Source: Phoenix dactylifera
Taxonomy: Eukaryota; Streptophyta; Magnoliopsida; Arecales; Arecaceae
NCBI RefSeq assembly: GCF_009389715.1
Contig: NW_024067737.1
Span: 507,501 to 571,500 of the forward strand
DNA length: 64,000 bases
Direction: 5' to 3'
The notes under the pieces were generated by a model. The model was not told where the DNA came from, did not search any database, and saw only the letters and a list, made by a program, of their open reading frames with translations. Below are positions 1 through 10,353 of this stretch, piece by piece. Each line of letters begins with the position of its first letter. The stretch's first letter is position 1. The position numbers and the translations under genes were made by a program.

Positions 1-1214
1 TGACCCTGGAGTTGTAATATTGCGCCGTTTTTCGCTGGTATCTTACCATGCGAATCTGGGCGGCTTTTCTTATTTCCTTAAGTAGGTCCAAGTTGCCTCG
101 AAGTCGTATCGAGTTTGTGGTGGCGTTAAAGCTTTCGACTCGGTGGGAGGGCAACCCGACCTCAAGAAGAATGACTGCCTCCGTACCATAAGATAGATTA
201 AAGGGGGTTTCCCCAGTAGGAACTCTAAAGGTTGTTCGGTACGCCTAGAGGATATTGTAGAGATCCTCTGCCCACTGCCCCTTTTCTCGGTCCAACCTGG
301 TTTTAAGCCCTTGCAGGATGGTCCGGTTGGTAACTTCTGCTTCCCCATTGGCTCGTGGATGGGCCACCGACGTGTAGCGGTGATTGATACCGAGCTCGAA
401 GCAAAACTCGTCGAACCGAGCATTGTCGAATTGATGACCGTTGTCAGATATAATGACCCGGGGGAGTCCGAACCAGCAGATGATCATCTTCTAGGCGAAA
501 TCTTGCACTTTTGGTTCGGTGATTTGGGCGACGGGTTCTGCCTTGACACACTTGGTGAAGTAGTCGATGGCGATGATGAGGAATTTTCGTTGCCCTGTGG
601 CCGAGAAGAAGGGTCCCATGATGTCGATTCCCCACTGGGAAAAAGGCCAAGGGGCGCTGATCGGCGTTAATGGCGCCGCGGGTCTGCGTTGAATGCTGGC
701 GTAGCGTTGGCACTGGTCGCATTTTCGAGCGAACTCCACCGTGTCCTCGCGCATAGTGGGCCAGTAATACCCTTGCCGCAGAACTTTATGTGATAAAGCT
801 CGGCCACCCTGGTGACTTTCACAGATCCCCTCGTGTACCTCCTACATCGCATAATCCGCTTTCGAAGGTCGGAGACATCTGAAGAGTGGCGATGTGAAAG
901 ATTGGCAGTATAGCTTGCCCTCGTACATAATATAATGGGCAGTCGAGCGCTCGACTCGTCGAGCTGCAAGCTTGTCCGCGGGGAGGGTTCCATCTCGTAG
1001 AAAGTCTATTAGGGGATCCATCCAACTAGGCTCGATTTCTACGCACAGCACTGGCTCGGGCTCTTCCGTGCTTGGCGTCTTTAAGCACTCGAGAAAGGTG
1101 CCTGTTGGGAGTTCGGCCGAGGTGGAGGTCGCCAGCTTCGACATCAGGTTGGCTCTTGCATTTTATGATCTAGGGATATGCTGGATGTCGAAGTTGGTCA
1201 AGGTTGAAGCGATG
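1..1214 (-). pseudogene. gypsy RNase H C-terminus and integrase (broken)
   Basis: This is the 3' part of the gypsy pol gene. From 1214 downward it first completes RNase H (KVRSIAST...FDIQHIP), continuing directly from 10354 on the far side of the insertion. The integrase follows: an HHCC zinc domain ending in KCDQCQRYA, then the catalytic core with WGIDIMGPF (first Asp), ISDNGHQFD (second Asp) and HPRANGEAEVTNR (Glu). It would insert element cDNA into the genome. The frame is broken by TAG stops before KMIICWFG and before AYRTT, and by a TAA in the RNase H tail near 1167. It is cut by the window edge. Confidence 0.88.
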
Positions 1215-1227
1215 CTCCGTACCTTTT
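1215..1227. repeat. Target-site duplication, left copy
   Basis: CTCCGTACCTTTT, identical to 10341-10353. Removing the insertion and one copy restores a continuous gypsy RNase H reading. The adjoining T-run (to 1234) is the LINE poly(A) tail seen on the opposite strand, so the right edge of this copy is ambiguous by a few T. Confidence 0.88.
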
Positions 1228-1254
1228 TTTTTTTGGTAAAAGCGGCTACTCATT

Positions 1255-4200
1255 TCATATAACTCTGATGTGAGTACAACCTGCCACATCGCGGGACAGT
1301 AAGAAATACAAGGAGGGATGAATATCCGATACAGACGTCCACAGAAAATTTCCGGAATGCCGGGCAACAAAGGAGACGACCCAGTCTGCAGCTCTGTTCG
1401 CCTCCCTAAACACATGTCCAATCTGAACCTCACCCATCAACCGCGCCAACCCACGGGTCTCCCGAACCAGGGGATGGCCATCTCCAAAACGATCCGCTCC
1501 TCGAATCCAGTCAATAACCACAGAAGAGTCGCCCTCGAGGCATACCCTCTCCACACCAAGTACATGCCACGCATAAGATATACCCTCCCACGCAGCCTGC
1601 AACTCAGCCTCGACCATTGTGAGACCCGGCGTACGCCGTCCTCCTGCTGCTATCATCCTCCCAAGATGGTCCCTGATCACAAATCCAACCCCTCCAGTCA
1701 CACCGTCTGCTGACCGACTGCCGTCGAAATTTACCTTGAAAAAGCCAGGGGGTGGGGGTACCCAAGAAACAAGGGCAAACTGGGGCGCTGAAACAGCATG
1801 ACAAGTACCCCAGATATCCCTGGCTATCCTAGAAGAAAATCCGACGGTAGCCGCAAGAACCTCACTCGCAGATAGCATCGCTCTGTCTACCACCATCCTC
1901 GGAGACGACCTCCTCCCCTCAAACAGACCGGCATTTCTGTCCAACCATATGTAGTAGGACAGGTATGCCTACAATCCCGGCCTCAGCAAATCTGGGGCTC
2001 CGCATGGAAGCTCTCAACATATGAATCAAATTCTGCGCAAACACCACCGAATCGGGTAGTAGGACTGGTGACCTCCGCCAAATCTCTCGAGCTCTAGGAC
2101 ACCGCAGAAGGACATGCTCGATCATCTCCTCGATATCTGCACACTCCTCACAGCACTGAGAGACCGCCATACCACGCCGAACCAATAAACTTCTCGTAGG
2201 AAGGCAACCCCAGGCCACCTTCCAGATGAATAACGCCACACGGGGGTGAATCCTCAGCCTCCATATCCACCCACCCTCAATCTGATGAGCTGGCTCCCTA
2301 CCAATCAGGGCATGAAGATCTCTAACACGAACCCGCGACCGTCCCGTCGGCATCCAAACTAACCTGTCGGCCCCTCCCGGAGGGAACATGAAGGGATAGA
2401 ACCGACTCCGCCAGCTGCTCCCCAAAAACCTCACGGATCAGCTCCTCCCTCCATCGGCCCCCCTCCAAGGTCAACAGCTCGCTAACCCTGCAACCTGATA
2501 ATCGCGTCGAATCCACCATGGTCGGCATACAACAAATCGGTAGCTCGGTCACCCAACTGTCCTCTAACGCATCAATAGACTGACCGTCACCTATGGTCCA
2601 TCTGATCTTCGGAAGTACCACCCCAGCTCTAGCACACATCTCCCTCCAGATCGGAGAGTGGTGACGGCCGGCTCGCGCCCCGGGAGCCAAGACACCATAC
2701 TTGGCCCTCATCAGCGAGGACCACATGCTCTCGGGCTCAAGCATGAATCTAGCCGCATGTCTAGCCACTAAAGCCTCCCTCCTCGCCACCAGCGACTGCA
2801 CCCCCAAACCTCCATGGCTAGTCGGCTGACACACCACATCCCATGCCAGCAAATGGACTCCACCTCTGCCACTACTCCTCCCCCAGATAAATTTCCTGAA
2901 TAGCTGCTCAAAGGACCTCAAGACTCTAACTGGAATGATAGCATTGGAAAGTAGATAGATAGGGATCGAAGTAAGAACTAAACGAACCAGAGTAATCCTA
3001 CCCATCATAAAAAGTGTATGCATCTGCCACCCCTCCAATCGGCGTCTGATGCTAAGCTCCATGGATGTACAGTCCCTACTCCGCAACCTCTGGCCCGAGA
3101 GTGGAACGCCCAAGTATGTCATTGTGCCCTCCTGCTCTCCCACCCCTAGGCTCTCCAATATAGACCGCCTCACCGCCACTTTGGTTTTTGGGCTAAAAGT
3201 AATAGCTGACTTGGTCAGGTTGACCCGCTGTCCCGATGCCGCACAGTAATCCTGAAGAATCTGACCAATAGCCTGAGCCGCCTGCCGTGACGATCTGGCA
3301 AGGAGCAAACAATCATCAGCAAAAAGCAAGTGGGAAATCGGAGAAGCCCCCACCACCGGCCTGTAGACCTCCAACTCTTGAGTAGCCACTGCCCGCCGTA
3401 AGGATCTAGACAGTGCATCTGCGCACATAATAAATAATAGGGGAGAGAGGGGACATCCCTGGCGCAGTCCCCCTGAGGACATAAAGAAGCGGGACGGCGT
3501 ACCGTTCACCAAAATAGCAAAGGAGGAAGCACGAACACAACCCATCACCCAACTGATCCAAGTCTTATGAAACCCGAACCCCTGCAAAGACTGCTGCAAG
3601 AAATCCCATCTCATCCTATCATAGGCCCTCTCCATGTCAAGCTTGACCCCCATTAGGCTTCTCCTCATCGGAGCCCGACCGAGATCAAACATAAACTCCT
3701 GGGCAATAAGCACATTGTCAGATATACTCTACCCCTCCAAAAAAGCCCCCTGCTCTGGGCTGATAAGCCTAGGGAGAACATCTCTCAATCTGCCGGCAAG
3801 GATTCTCGTCGTTGCCTTGTACAAGGTCGTACAAAGGCTAATCGGACAAAAATGACCCGGCTCCGTGGCATCCTGCCACTTCGATATCAAGGTAATGAAA
3901 GTCCTCTGCCAATCCTCTGCCATCACTGCTGTGCTAAAGAACTGTTGTATAGCCGCCATCATATCTCGCCCAACTATCATCCAATATCTCTGAAAAAACA
4001 AAGGTGGAAAGCTGTCCGGCCCTGGAGCCTTGTCCCCCGCAAGGGACCTCACTGCCTCTCTGATCTCCCTGTCCGAGACTGGACTAATCAACGCTGCTGT
4101 CTCCTCCTCTGACACCCTAGATAAGGGCGGGGCCATATCCGCTGAGCTCCCACCCATAGGCTGCTCTGTCCACCTAGCCCTGAAGAAGCTCTCCAAAATC

Positions 4201-5411
4201 CTCTGAATCACCTCCGGATCCTCCGACAGCTGCCCCTCCTCATCCCGGATAACTCTAATTCTGTTCTGGTGCCTCCTGATAACTGTCGCCTGATGAAAAA
4301 ATCTAGTATTTATGTCCCCCTCCATAATCCACTATACTCTCGATTTCTGTCTCCAAAATATCTCCTGTTGTCTAAGAAGCCCATCATGCAAGGCCAATAA
4401 TGATCTGAGCTCCCCCATCTCCACATCCGCTAGACCACCCCTTTGGTCCTCCCGAGCCTGTAACCCGATGATGGCCTCCTCCGACTCCTCAATCCTCCTG
4501 AAAATATCTCCCACCTTCTCTCGATTCCACCTCCTTGGTTGCCTCCTCGTCAGCTCCAATCTACGAGACACCCGATACATAGCATCTCTTCTAACTGGTG
4601 CACTCCAAGCCTCCCTCACCATCTCCCATGATCTCAGATAACAGAGCCATATTTTCTCAAATCTAAAGGGATGACGAACTGGAATGTAAGTGTCTGTACT
4701 CACTAGTAGTGGGCAGTGATCCGACGCGATCCTGGGCAAGTGGCTCACATGGAGATCCGGAAAGCACTGAACCCACCCAGCGGTAGCGCAGGCTCTATCA
4801 AGTCGCTCCCATACTCTAGTCTGGCCCTGCTGATTGTTGCACCATGTAAACCTAGAGCCAAAGAACCCCAAGTCTATCAACCCACTCGATGTCAAAAAAT
4901 CTTGGAACTCCTTAACCTTCCTCTCATATAAGAAAGGCCTCTCATATAAGAAAGGCCTCCCCCCCATCTTCTCCTGAGGATCAACAATACAATTGAAGTC
5001 ACCAGCCACCATTATAGGGAACCCCTGATTAATCAACTGAGACGCCTCCTCCCACAGTATCCGTCTCTCCCTGAAATCAGTACTAGCATACACCGCAGCA
5101 GGAACCCATGAAACTCTGCTACCCTCCGAGATCACCACTACCACCTCCTGGGTACATACATGGAAGACATCCAGCCTGCAGGAACCCTGCACCCAAGTGA
5201 CAATGATGCCACCCGACAACCCCTAAGACTCCACTGCATAAAATCCCCACGTCCAAGGTACTGCTCTTCTAGCCTTCTGTAGACTCCTTCCCGATAACCG
5301 GATCTCAAACAACACACATACATTCGGACTATGCTGCTGCACAATCCTACGGAAAGCTGGGGCAAAGGAAGGCTTCCCCGCGCCGCGGTAATTCCATAGT
5401 ATAACCTTCAT
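1255..5411 (-). pseudogene. LINE ORF2: endonuclease, reverse transcriptase, zf-RVT, RNase H (disrupted)
   Basis: ORF2 starts at ATG 5411-5409, overlapping the ORF1 stop. The endonuclease (about 5411-4600) shows MKVILWNYRGAG, VAGDFNCI and SDHCPLL. The reverse transcriptase (about 4320-2600) shows DKAPGPDSFP, KLDMERAYDRMRWDF and the catalytic FADDC near 3310-3326. A zf-RVT segment (HVLLRCPRAREIW) lies near 2070-2130, and RNase H (VNFDGS, EAELQAAWEGI, LEGDSS, ANRAADW) occupies 1944-1255. The product would nick target DNA and prime cDNA on it. TAG stops fall near 5222, 4335 and 3732, and frame changes near 2385 and 1950. An 18-bp in-frame tandem duplication (PFLYER twice) lies near 4926-4961. Confidence 0.9.
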
Positions 5412-7411
5412 TGGTCACCCAAGGCTACATCACAACCCCCTGCCCCGGGGTTGCAATCATGAAACACCGCCTCTTCTATAGCTCCTCCACCCTCCAAGCC
5501 AGCAGGGCTCACACCCTTTGCTGCAGCCATCATCTGACACACTATTCGATCGTGATCCCCTCCGTCACCAGTTCGTGCCAAATGGCACGCTGAAACTACA
5601 TTGGCTTCAACCACTGCCGCAGGGCCCTCTGTCATCACCCATCTTAGTTCTGTACTGAAGCCACTGACACTCTTGATGACGCCTGAATCAACCGATGCCA
5701 GCTTCCCGGTTCCCAGCTCAGAGGCCAAAGCATTGTTCTCCCGTGCCAGTTGGCACGGTGACCCCCCTAGCATAACCATAGAATTTCCATCTGGAATCGG
5801 CATCACACAGTTGGCACCGACTTCCCCAGCCCCCACTTCCTGCCTTCCCCCCTTGCCGGACACCCTGAATGGGACCGTCATCCCTAGCGTCGAGAGGTTT
5901 GACGCCGCCGAACTGGCTCTTGTCATCCCCGGAGCCTCCGCCACTCCGCCTCCAACGTGATCACCGCCGTCCCAGGCCTCACGTACCACCCACGGGGGCC
6001 GGTGACGAGCCGCCAATAGAGGGGGAGGGGAGCTTCTGCTCCTTCAGTGGGGAACAAACACCGGCCGTCCCTTCACCGCTGCCGGAAACCGGATCCCCCC
6101 AGCGATGTGAGACGTCCCCTTCTCCGACTTGCCCCCCATGCCAAATGCCCTACATGAGCTTCTGGACCGCTTCCACAGGCTTGGATCCGATCCACCAGTA
6201 CGCTGCACCACAGTGGGTTCTGGCCTGTCATCAACTCGGCCCAGTCCACCATCCAGCCGACTCGCACCCCGGCCCGCATCCCGGTCCTCACTCGGATTGA
6301 GTCGAGCCGAGTCCAACCCGGAGCTTGAGTCAACTCCACCTCCAGCTACTCGGCCGAGTTGACTCGGTCCGACCATTTCCTTGCCCGCCCCAGCAACCGA
6401 GACGTCCTTCTCCGGCGTCCTGCGCCGAGCAACCTTCAACGGCTTCTACCATGCCTCAAGGTCGATCGGAGAAACAGTGGAACCCGACCCATCCCCCATT
6501 GCGACCTTGCCAGATCAGAAAGCCGTGGGCGTCGAACTCGGTCCAGAACCGGACTCATTCGTCTCCTTCCTCCACGGTTTCTTCTTGGTCACCCCTTGGT
6601 GCCATATGCGGTTGGTAACCATCCACGGACCGAACGCCGAAAGTTCCTCCGAGGCAGCTCCTACCCCATCCTTCTGCCTACCAGCCTTCGAGGACTCTGC
6701 CCCATCATTTGCCTTCTCCTTCCCCTTGACCGGTGCTGTCTTCACCGTACCCCCTGCCGTTGGAAGGCCATCGCAATCCGGCGCCAGATGCCCTATCCTT
6801 CCACACTTGGAACAAGGGGCACGCAAGTTTTCATAGATGAACCCTTGCCAAAAGGTCTCCTCAACCCCCGCCGAGCTCCCCCTGATCAAGGTGCCCGGCT
6901 TGAGAGGTCCAGAGCAGTCCAGCTTAAGCTTCTCCCGGGCGAAACCATACCGCCTCCCCTGATCTGTAAATTCGTCCACGGCCAAGGGATTACCAGCACT
7001 AGCCGCAATCTTGAGGATGGTCTCCTTCTTCCAGTAATCCAAGGGCAGCCGTGGCAGACAAAGCCATACGACCACCCGACCAATACCTCCTTCTCCGGGC
7101 ACAAAATTAGGTCGCCACCGTTCCATTGCAAGCAACTGGCCAGCCACAATCCACGGACCATTCATCAAAGCAGCCTCACGATCTTCCTCCTTGGCGAACC
7201 GGACGACAATGAAGCCATCCATAAGCAAGAAGCAATCCACGTTGTAGTCCAGACGTCCCACCCGCTTGATCTCCTTGGCCACCCATTCCGCCAGAACAGG
7301 CCTCCCCAAGCTCCTCACGATGATGGCGGTGCTCCGCCATTCCGCTCGGGTCCCCTCCAGTTCATCCTCTGGAAAGACCACCACCTCGGTCTTACTTCCA
7401 ACATGATCACT
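5408..7411 (-). pseudogene. LINE ORF1: DUF4283-like RNA-binding protein with CCHC knuckle (disrupted)
   Basis: The N-terminal two thirds (about 7384-6515) reads as a DUF4283-type domain (GRLDYNVDCFLLMDGF, MNGPWIV, WVCLPRLPL-like), followed by the zinc knuckle CSKCGRIGHLAPDC near 6800-6840. Such proteins bind LINE RNA to form the retrotransposition particle. The C-terminal part (6440-5408) is low-complexity and changes frame. The last frame ends at a TGA (5410-5408) that overlaps the ORF2 ATG as ATGA. No convincing initiator ATG in frame lies upstream of 7384, so the extreme N-terminus may be missing or shifted. Confidence 0.82.
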
Positions 7412-7457
7412 TCAATTTTCAAGACTTTCTAGAGTTAAATGGTAATGAACACCCCAG

Positions 7458-7459
7458 AT

Positions 7460-7494
<35 letters not shown>

Positions 7495-7511
7495 TTTTAT
7501 TATTTTTTTTT
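7458..7511. repeat. (ATTT)n / T-rich tract, A-rich on the coding strand
   Basis: About ten ATTT units followed by TTTTATTATTTTTTTTTT. On the minus strand it reads as A-rich sequence that ends the gag-pro segment exactly where the LINE begins, so it may be an expanded poly(A) tail. A plain microsatellite is the alternative. Confidence 0.85.
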
Positions 7512-8387
7512 GAATGCTAAAAAGAATGACTTGTGCAATATCTAGCCTTATTAAGCTTTCTAGCTAACCCATGTAGCGAGTGTTAGGCCAATGACTCCCG
7601 ATCCAGATGGCTCAGGGCACTAGGTGTAAAGATACCCTAACATGCTTAATAACTCAAGTCAACTAGGCTCCAAGGCCAAATTAGTCACTCAGAGTTTAAT
7701 CTCAGCCATCCTCACCTTTTTACGCGAACACTCGCTGCTTGCCAGGCAAGAGGCCCGGTTACTCAGTGAGAAGACTTAAAATAAACTCATTATTTTATTT
7801 TATTTTCTCTCTTTTTCTTTTTTTTTTTGGTGTTCATCACACATATAACTTTAAATTATCCTGAAGATTAAAAGTATTCATATTAGTTGCAAGTATACAT
7901 ACCCCACTATTTATATGTTTACGTGTAGGTGCTAAATCATCTTGTATCATGTTAGTAGAAGATAGGTGGGACGAACACTCAAGCTAGAACTGCTATCATA
8001 TTCCTTAACTCAAAGCTATTGTCAAAGCAATTCCTAGTTTGTACAGCCAAAAAGATTAGAGTTTGAGTTAAAAATTTGAAATCCCCCTTTTTTTTATTTT
8101 TTTTTTAAATTGCATAAAAAATCAAAAATATTCTCTCCCCCATACCTAAATCTAACATTGTCCTCAATGTTAAAGAAGATTTAAAGCAGTAATAGGACAG
8201 AGGAGAAGTTACCTGATATGGGTGGGTAAAGTGACAATTGGGGCCAAAAAAAAAACTTCAAACCTGCATGTTAGTAAATTTTATATATATATATATATTA
8301 TTTTTTAATATTTATATGTTGGGTTGCCTCCCAAGAGCGCTAAGTTTTATGTCTTCAGCCAGACATAATGTAGATCCCCTTTTTTTT
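7512..8387 (-). other. Non-coding 3' part of the gag-protease fragment
   Basis: No reading frame of substance. On the minus strand it follows the protease stop and begins with GCGCTCTTGGGAGGCAACCC near 8320-8340, a motif I associate with the region downstream of gag-pro in some plant LTR elements. It contains several A-rich runs (about 7796-7830 and 8084-8106) and a TA run near 8283-8299. No polymerase sequence follows the protease, so the source was either truncated or a non-autonomous gag-pro element. Confidence 0.55.
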
Positions 8388-9430
8388 TCAACCATTATCT
8401 AAGAATGGTTTTGGAAGAGTCCGAGGAAGAACAGTTGGCTGATGACGATCTATGCTCATGAGGGAAACAGAACTAAGGGGCGCATGCTTGACCCCTTCCT
8501 CGGAATGGGCAAGGTAAGCTTCTAAAGGGTCCTTATTATAAGTTTGTAAGAAAGTCTCCTGAACCAAACTTTCAATCATGTCAACTTCATTGATTTCTTC
8601 ATCGTCTGGTGGTTGTTTACTTATGTTAAAGACATTAAGCTTGACTTTCATGTTGCCAAAAGATAACTTCAGCATCCCATTTCGACAATTGATCACAGCA
8701 TTTGCTGTGGCTAAGAAGGGTCTACCTAAAATTATAGGTGTGTGATTGTCTGGATGTATTACATGTTCGGTCTCAAGGATAACGAAGTCCACAGGATAGT
8801 AAAACTCGTTTACCTTCACTATTACATCCTCTACAATCCCCTTGGGATACTTCACCGTCCTATCTGCTAAGGAAAGGGTAATATTTGTGGGCTTTAATTC
8901 CTCCAAACCTAACTTTTGGTACACATTGTAGAAAAGTAGGTTCACACTGGCTCCTAAATCTAATAGGGCTCTCTGGATGATCGTCTCTCCTATTTTTATT
9001 TCAATGGTGGGGCAACCAGGATCTTTGTATTTCGGGGCAATCTGTTGTTGAATGAGAGATGAGGCTTGTGCAGCCATAACAGCTTGTCTAAGAATGCTGG
9101 TTTTTCTTTTGACCGTGGTGAGGTCTTTCAAGAATTTTGTATAGGAGGAAATTTGTCTTATGGCATCGAGAAAAGGTATATTTATCCGAACAGTTTTAAA
9201 GACTTCCATGATTTCATCAAAGTTAGATTGTTTCTTGGAGTCCTGAAGTCTACTGGGAAAGGAAACCTTAGGTTTGTATGTTTCTATGGGTTCTTCCTTT
9301 TTGTCTGATTTATCCTGTTCTTGACCCCTCTTCTGAATAGGGTTCTTATCGGATTCAGTTTTATTTTCTTTTTCATGTTCAGGAAGTTGGACTTTATTGT
9401 CCACTTGCTTGCCAGACCTTAAAGTGGTAA
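8388..9430 (-). pseudogene. LTR-retrotransposon retropepsin-like protease, Athila/Tat type
   Basis: The frame opens around AITTLRSGKQ, a conserved gag-pro junction, and reads to a stop at 8388. It carries the aspartic protease motif ALLDLGASVNLL (about 8930-8965) and the later ILGRPFLATANAVI segment (about 8690-8730). The DLGAS form, rather than D[ST]GA, is usual for this plant gypsy branch. The protease matures the gag polyprotein. It is separated from gag by a single TAG near 9435. It differs clearly from the protease of the surrounding gypsy element, so it derives from another family. Confidence 0.82.
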
Positions 9431-9434
9431 TTGC

Positions 9435-10320
9435 CTAGACTTCATAGGTTGAATTTTCATTAGAATTGATTTGATACTGACCTATCTGACCTTGATTTTG
9501 TTGTCTACTAGGGTTAGGCACTGGTTGACTAGGTAGTTCACCTTTCTTTCTATCCCCTAGAGAGTTAGCTATTTGGCTCAGACTAACCTCAAGTTTTGCA
9601 ATTGCTTGCGCATGGAATTGGTTAGTCTGGGCTTGGGCTGTATTGGTCTGTTGTTGTTGCTTGATAAAATCTTGTTGTTGTTTCATCATATTAGCCATCA
9701 TGGTTTCTAATTGTGAAGGTTGCTGTGGGATAAGAGCATTATAAGGAGGTATAGATGGAACCAATGGTTGGTTCATTTGTAATGGACCTATCCTAGGGTA
9801 GTTGTTCTGAAAACCTGGTGGACCACCTTGATGCTGAATAGGTTCGTTCTGCTTGTATGAAAAATTTGGGTGGAACCTATTATCAGGGTGGTAAACTGGG
9901 CTGAATGAGTTGAGAGTGGGCTTCTTAAAGGCACTATATGAATTTAGAGCATTTGCTTGCTCGGCCTTTATGGTGGGCAGATTAGGGCAGCACTCCACTA
10001 GATGCTCCGGACTGTTACACAAGATACATAAGCCCTGTGGCTCGTGTCCCACTTTCATGATGAGATTTAACTTTTTGTATGAACTCGAACTAGTAGAAAC
10101 AGTGAAAGTATCAAACTTTTTACTTAAATTGTTCATCCCATTCACTAGATTGGACATGACATTTTTGAGTTCTGGGTCTGTTTTTATTCCGTAGGTACTT
10201 GGTTCTCTAGATCCGAGCTCATCTCTATTTACTTCTTCACCATAGCTACTCCAATTTTGGGCATTTTCAGCTAAGTCAACAAGAAATTCATAGGCTCTCT
10301 CCTGTCAAAATTGTGAAAAA
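9435..10320 (-). pseudogene. gag C-terminal half of a second LTR retrotransposon (5'-truncated)
   Basis: The readable frame begins inside gag at ERAYEFLVDLAENAQNW near 10305 and continues with a CCHC knuckle (CILCNSPEHLVECCPNLP, about 9995-10050), a proline/glutamine-rich linker and QANQF...LEVSLSQIANSL. The capsid portion that should precede it is absent, so the copy begins mid-gene at the insertion edge (10340). Gag packages element RNA. The abrupt 5' start fits incomplete reverse transcription or template loss at integration. Confidence 0.82.
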
Positions 10321-10340
10321 AAAATATCCCTCTCTCTCTC

Positions 10341-10353
10341 CTCCGTACCTTTT
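10341..10353. repeat. Target-site duplication, right copy
   Basis: CTCCGTACCTTTT, identical to 1215-1227, followed by GTAGG of the interrupted gypsy RNase H. The boundary TTTT/G fits L1 endonuclease preference on the plus strand, with the T-run able to prime on the poly(A) tail of a minus-sense LINE RNA. Confidence 0.88.

Larger units (their letters stand above)
1228..7457 (-). mobile_element. L1-type LINE with RNase H domain (plant L1)
   Basis: Minus-strand non-LTR retrotransposon of about 6.2 kb. It carries ORF1 with a DUF4283-like domain and CCHC knuckle, then ORF2 with AP-type endonuclease, reverse transcriptase, zf-RVT and a C-terminal RNase H. The 3' end is an A-tract abutting the target duplication at 1227. 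The 5' leader before ORF1 is only about 50-70 nt, so the 5' end may be slightly truncated. Related fragments lie at 28685-29085 (plus) and 49285-51115 (minus). The few stops and small shifts suggest a moderately recent but dead copy. Confidence 0.9.
1228..10340 (-). mobile_element. Chimeric 9.1-kb insertion: gag-protease fragment plus LINE
   Basis: One insertion bounded by a 13-bp direct repeat. In minus-strand order it holds a gag-protease fragment of an LTR retrotransposon (10340 to about 7512), an A-rich tract (7511-7458) and an L1-type LINE (about 7457 to 1228) ending in a short poly(A). No LTRs flank the gag-pro part. The target on the plus strand reads CCTTTT/G, the T-rich site expected for L1 endonuclease nicking and target-primed reverse transcription. 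I infer that LINE reverse transcriptase switched template to a polyadenylated gag-pro RNA. Alternatives are an older LTR-element insertion near the LINE 5' end that later lost its LTRs, or a LINE donor already carrying this 5' sequence. Confidence 0.75.

Noticed and set aside
6359..7432. 357-codon plus-strand open frame
   Set aside because: It is antisense to the LINE ORF1, which has recognisable DUF4283-like and CCHC motifs; the plus-strand reading has no domain and odd composition.
7441..7842. Inverted words ATGAACACC (7446) and GGTGTTCAT (7829)
   Set aside because: Nine bases only, with no extended inverted similarity; not enough for a MITE.
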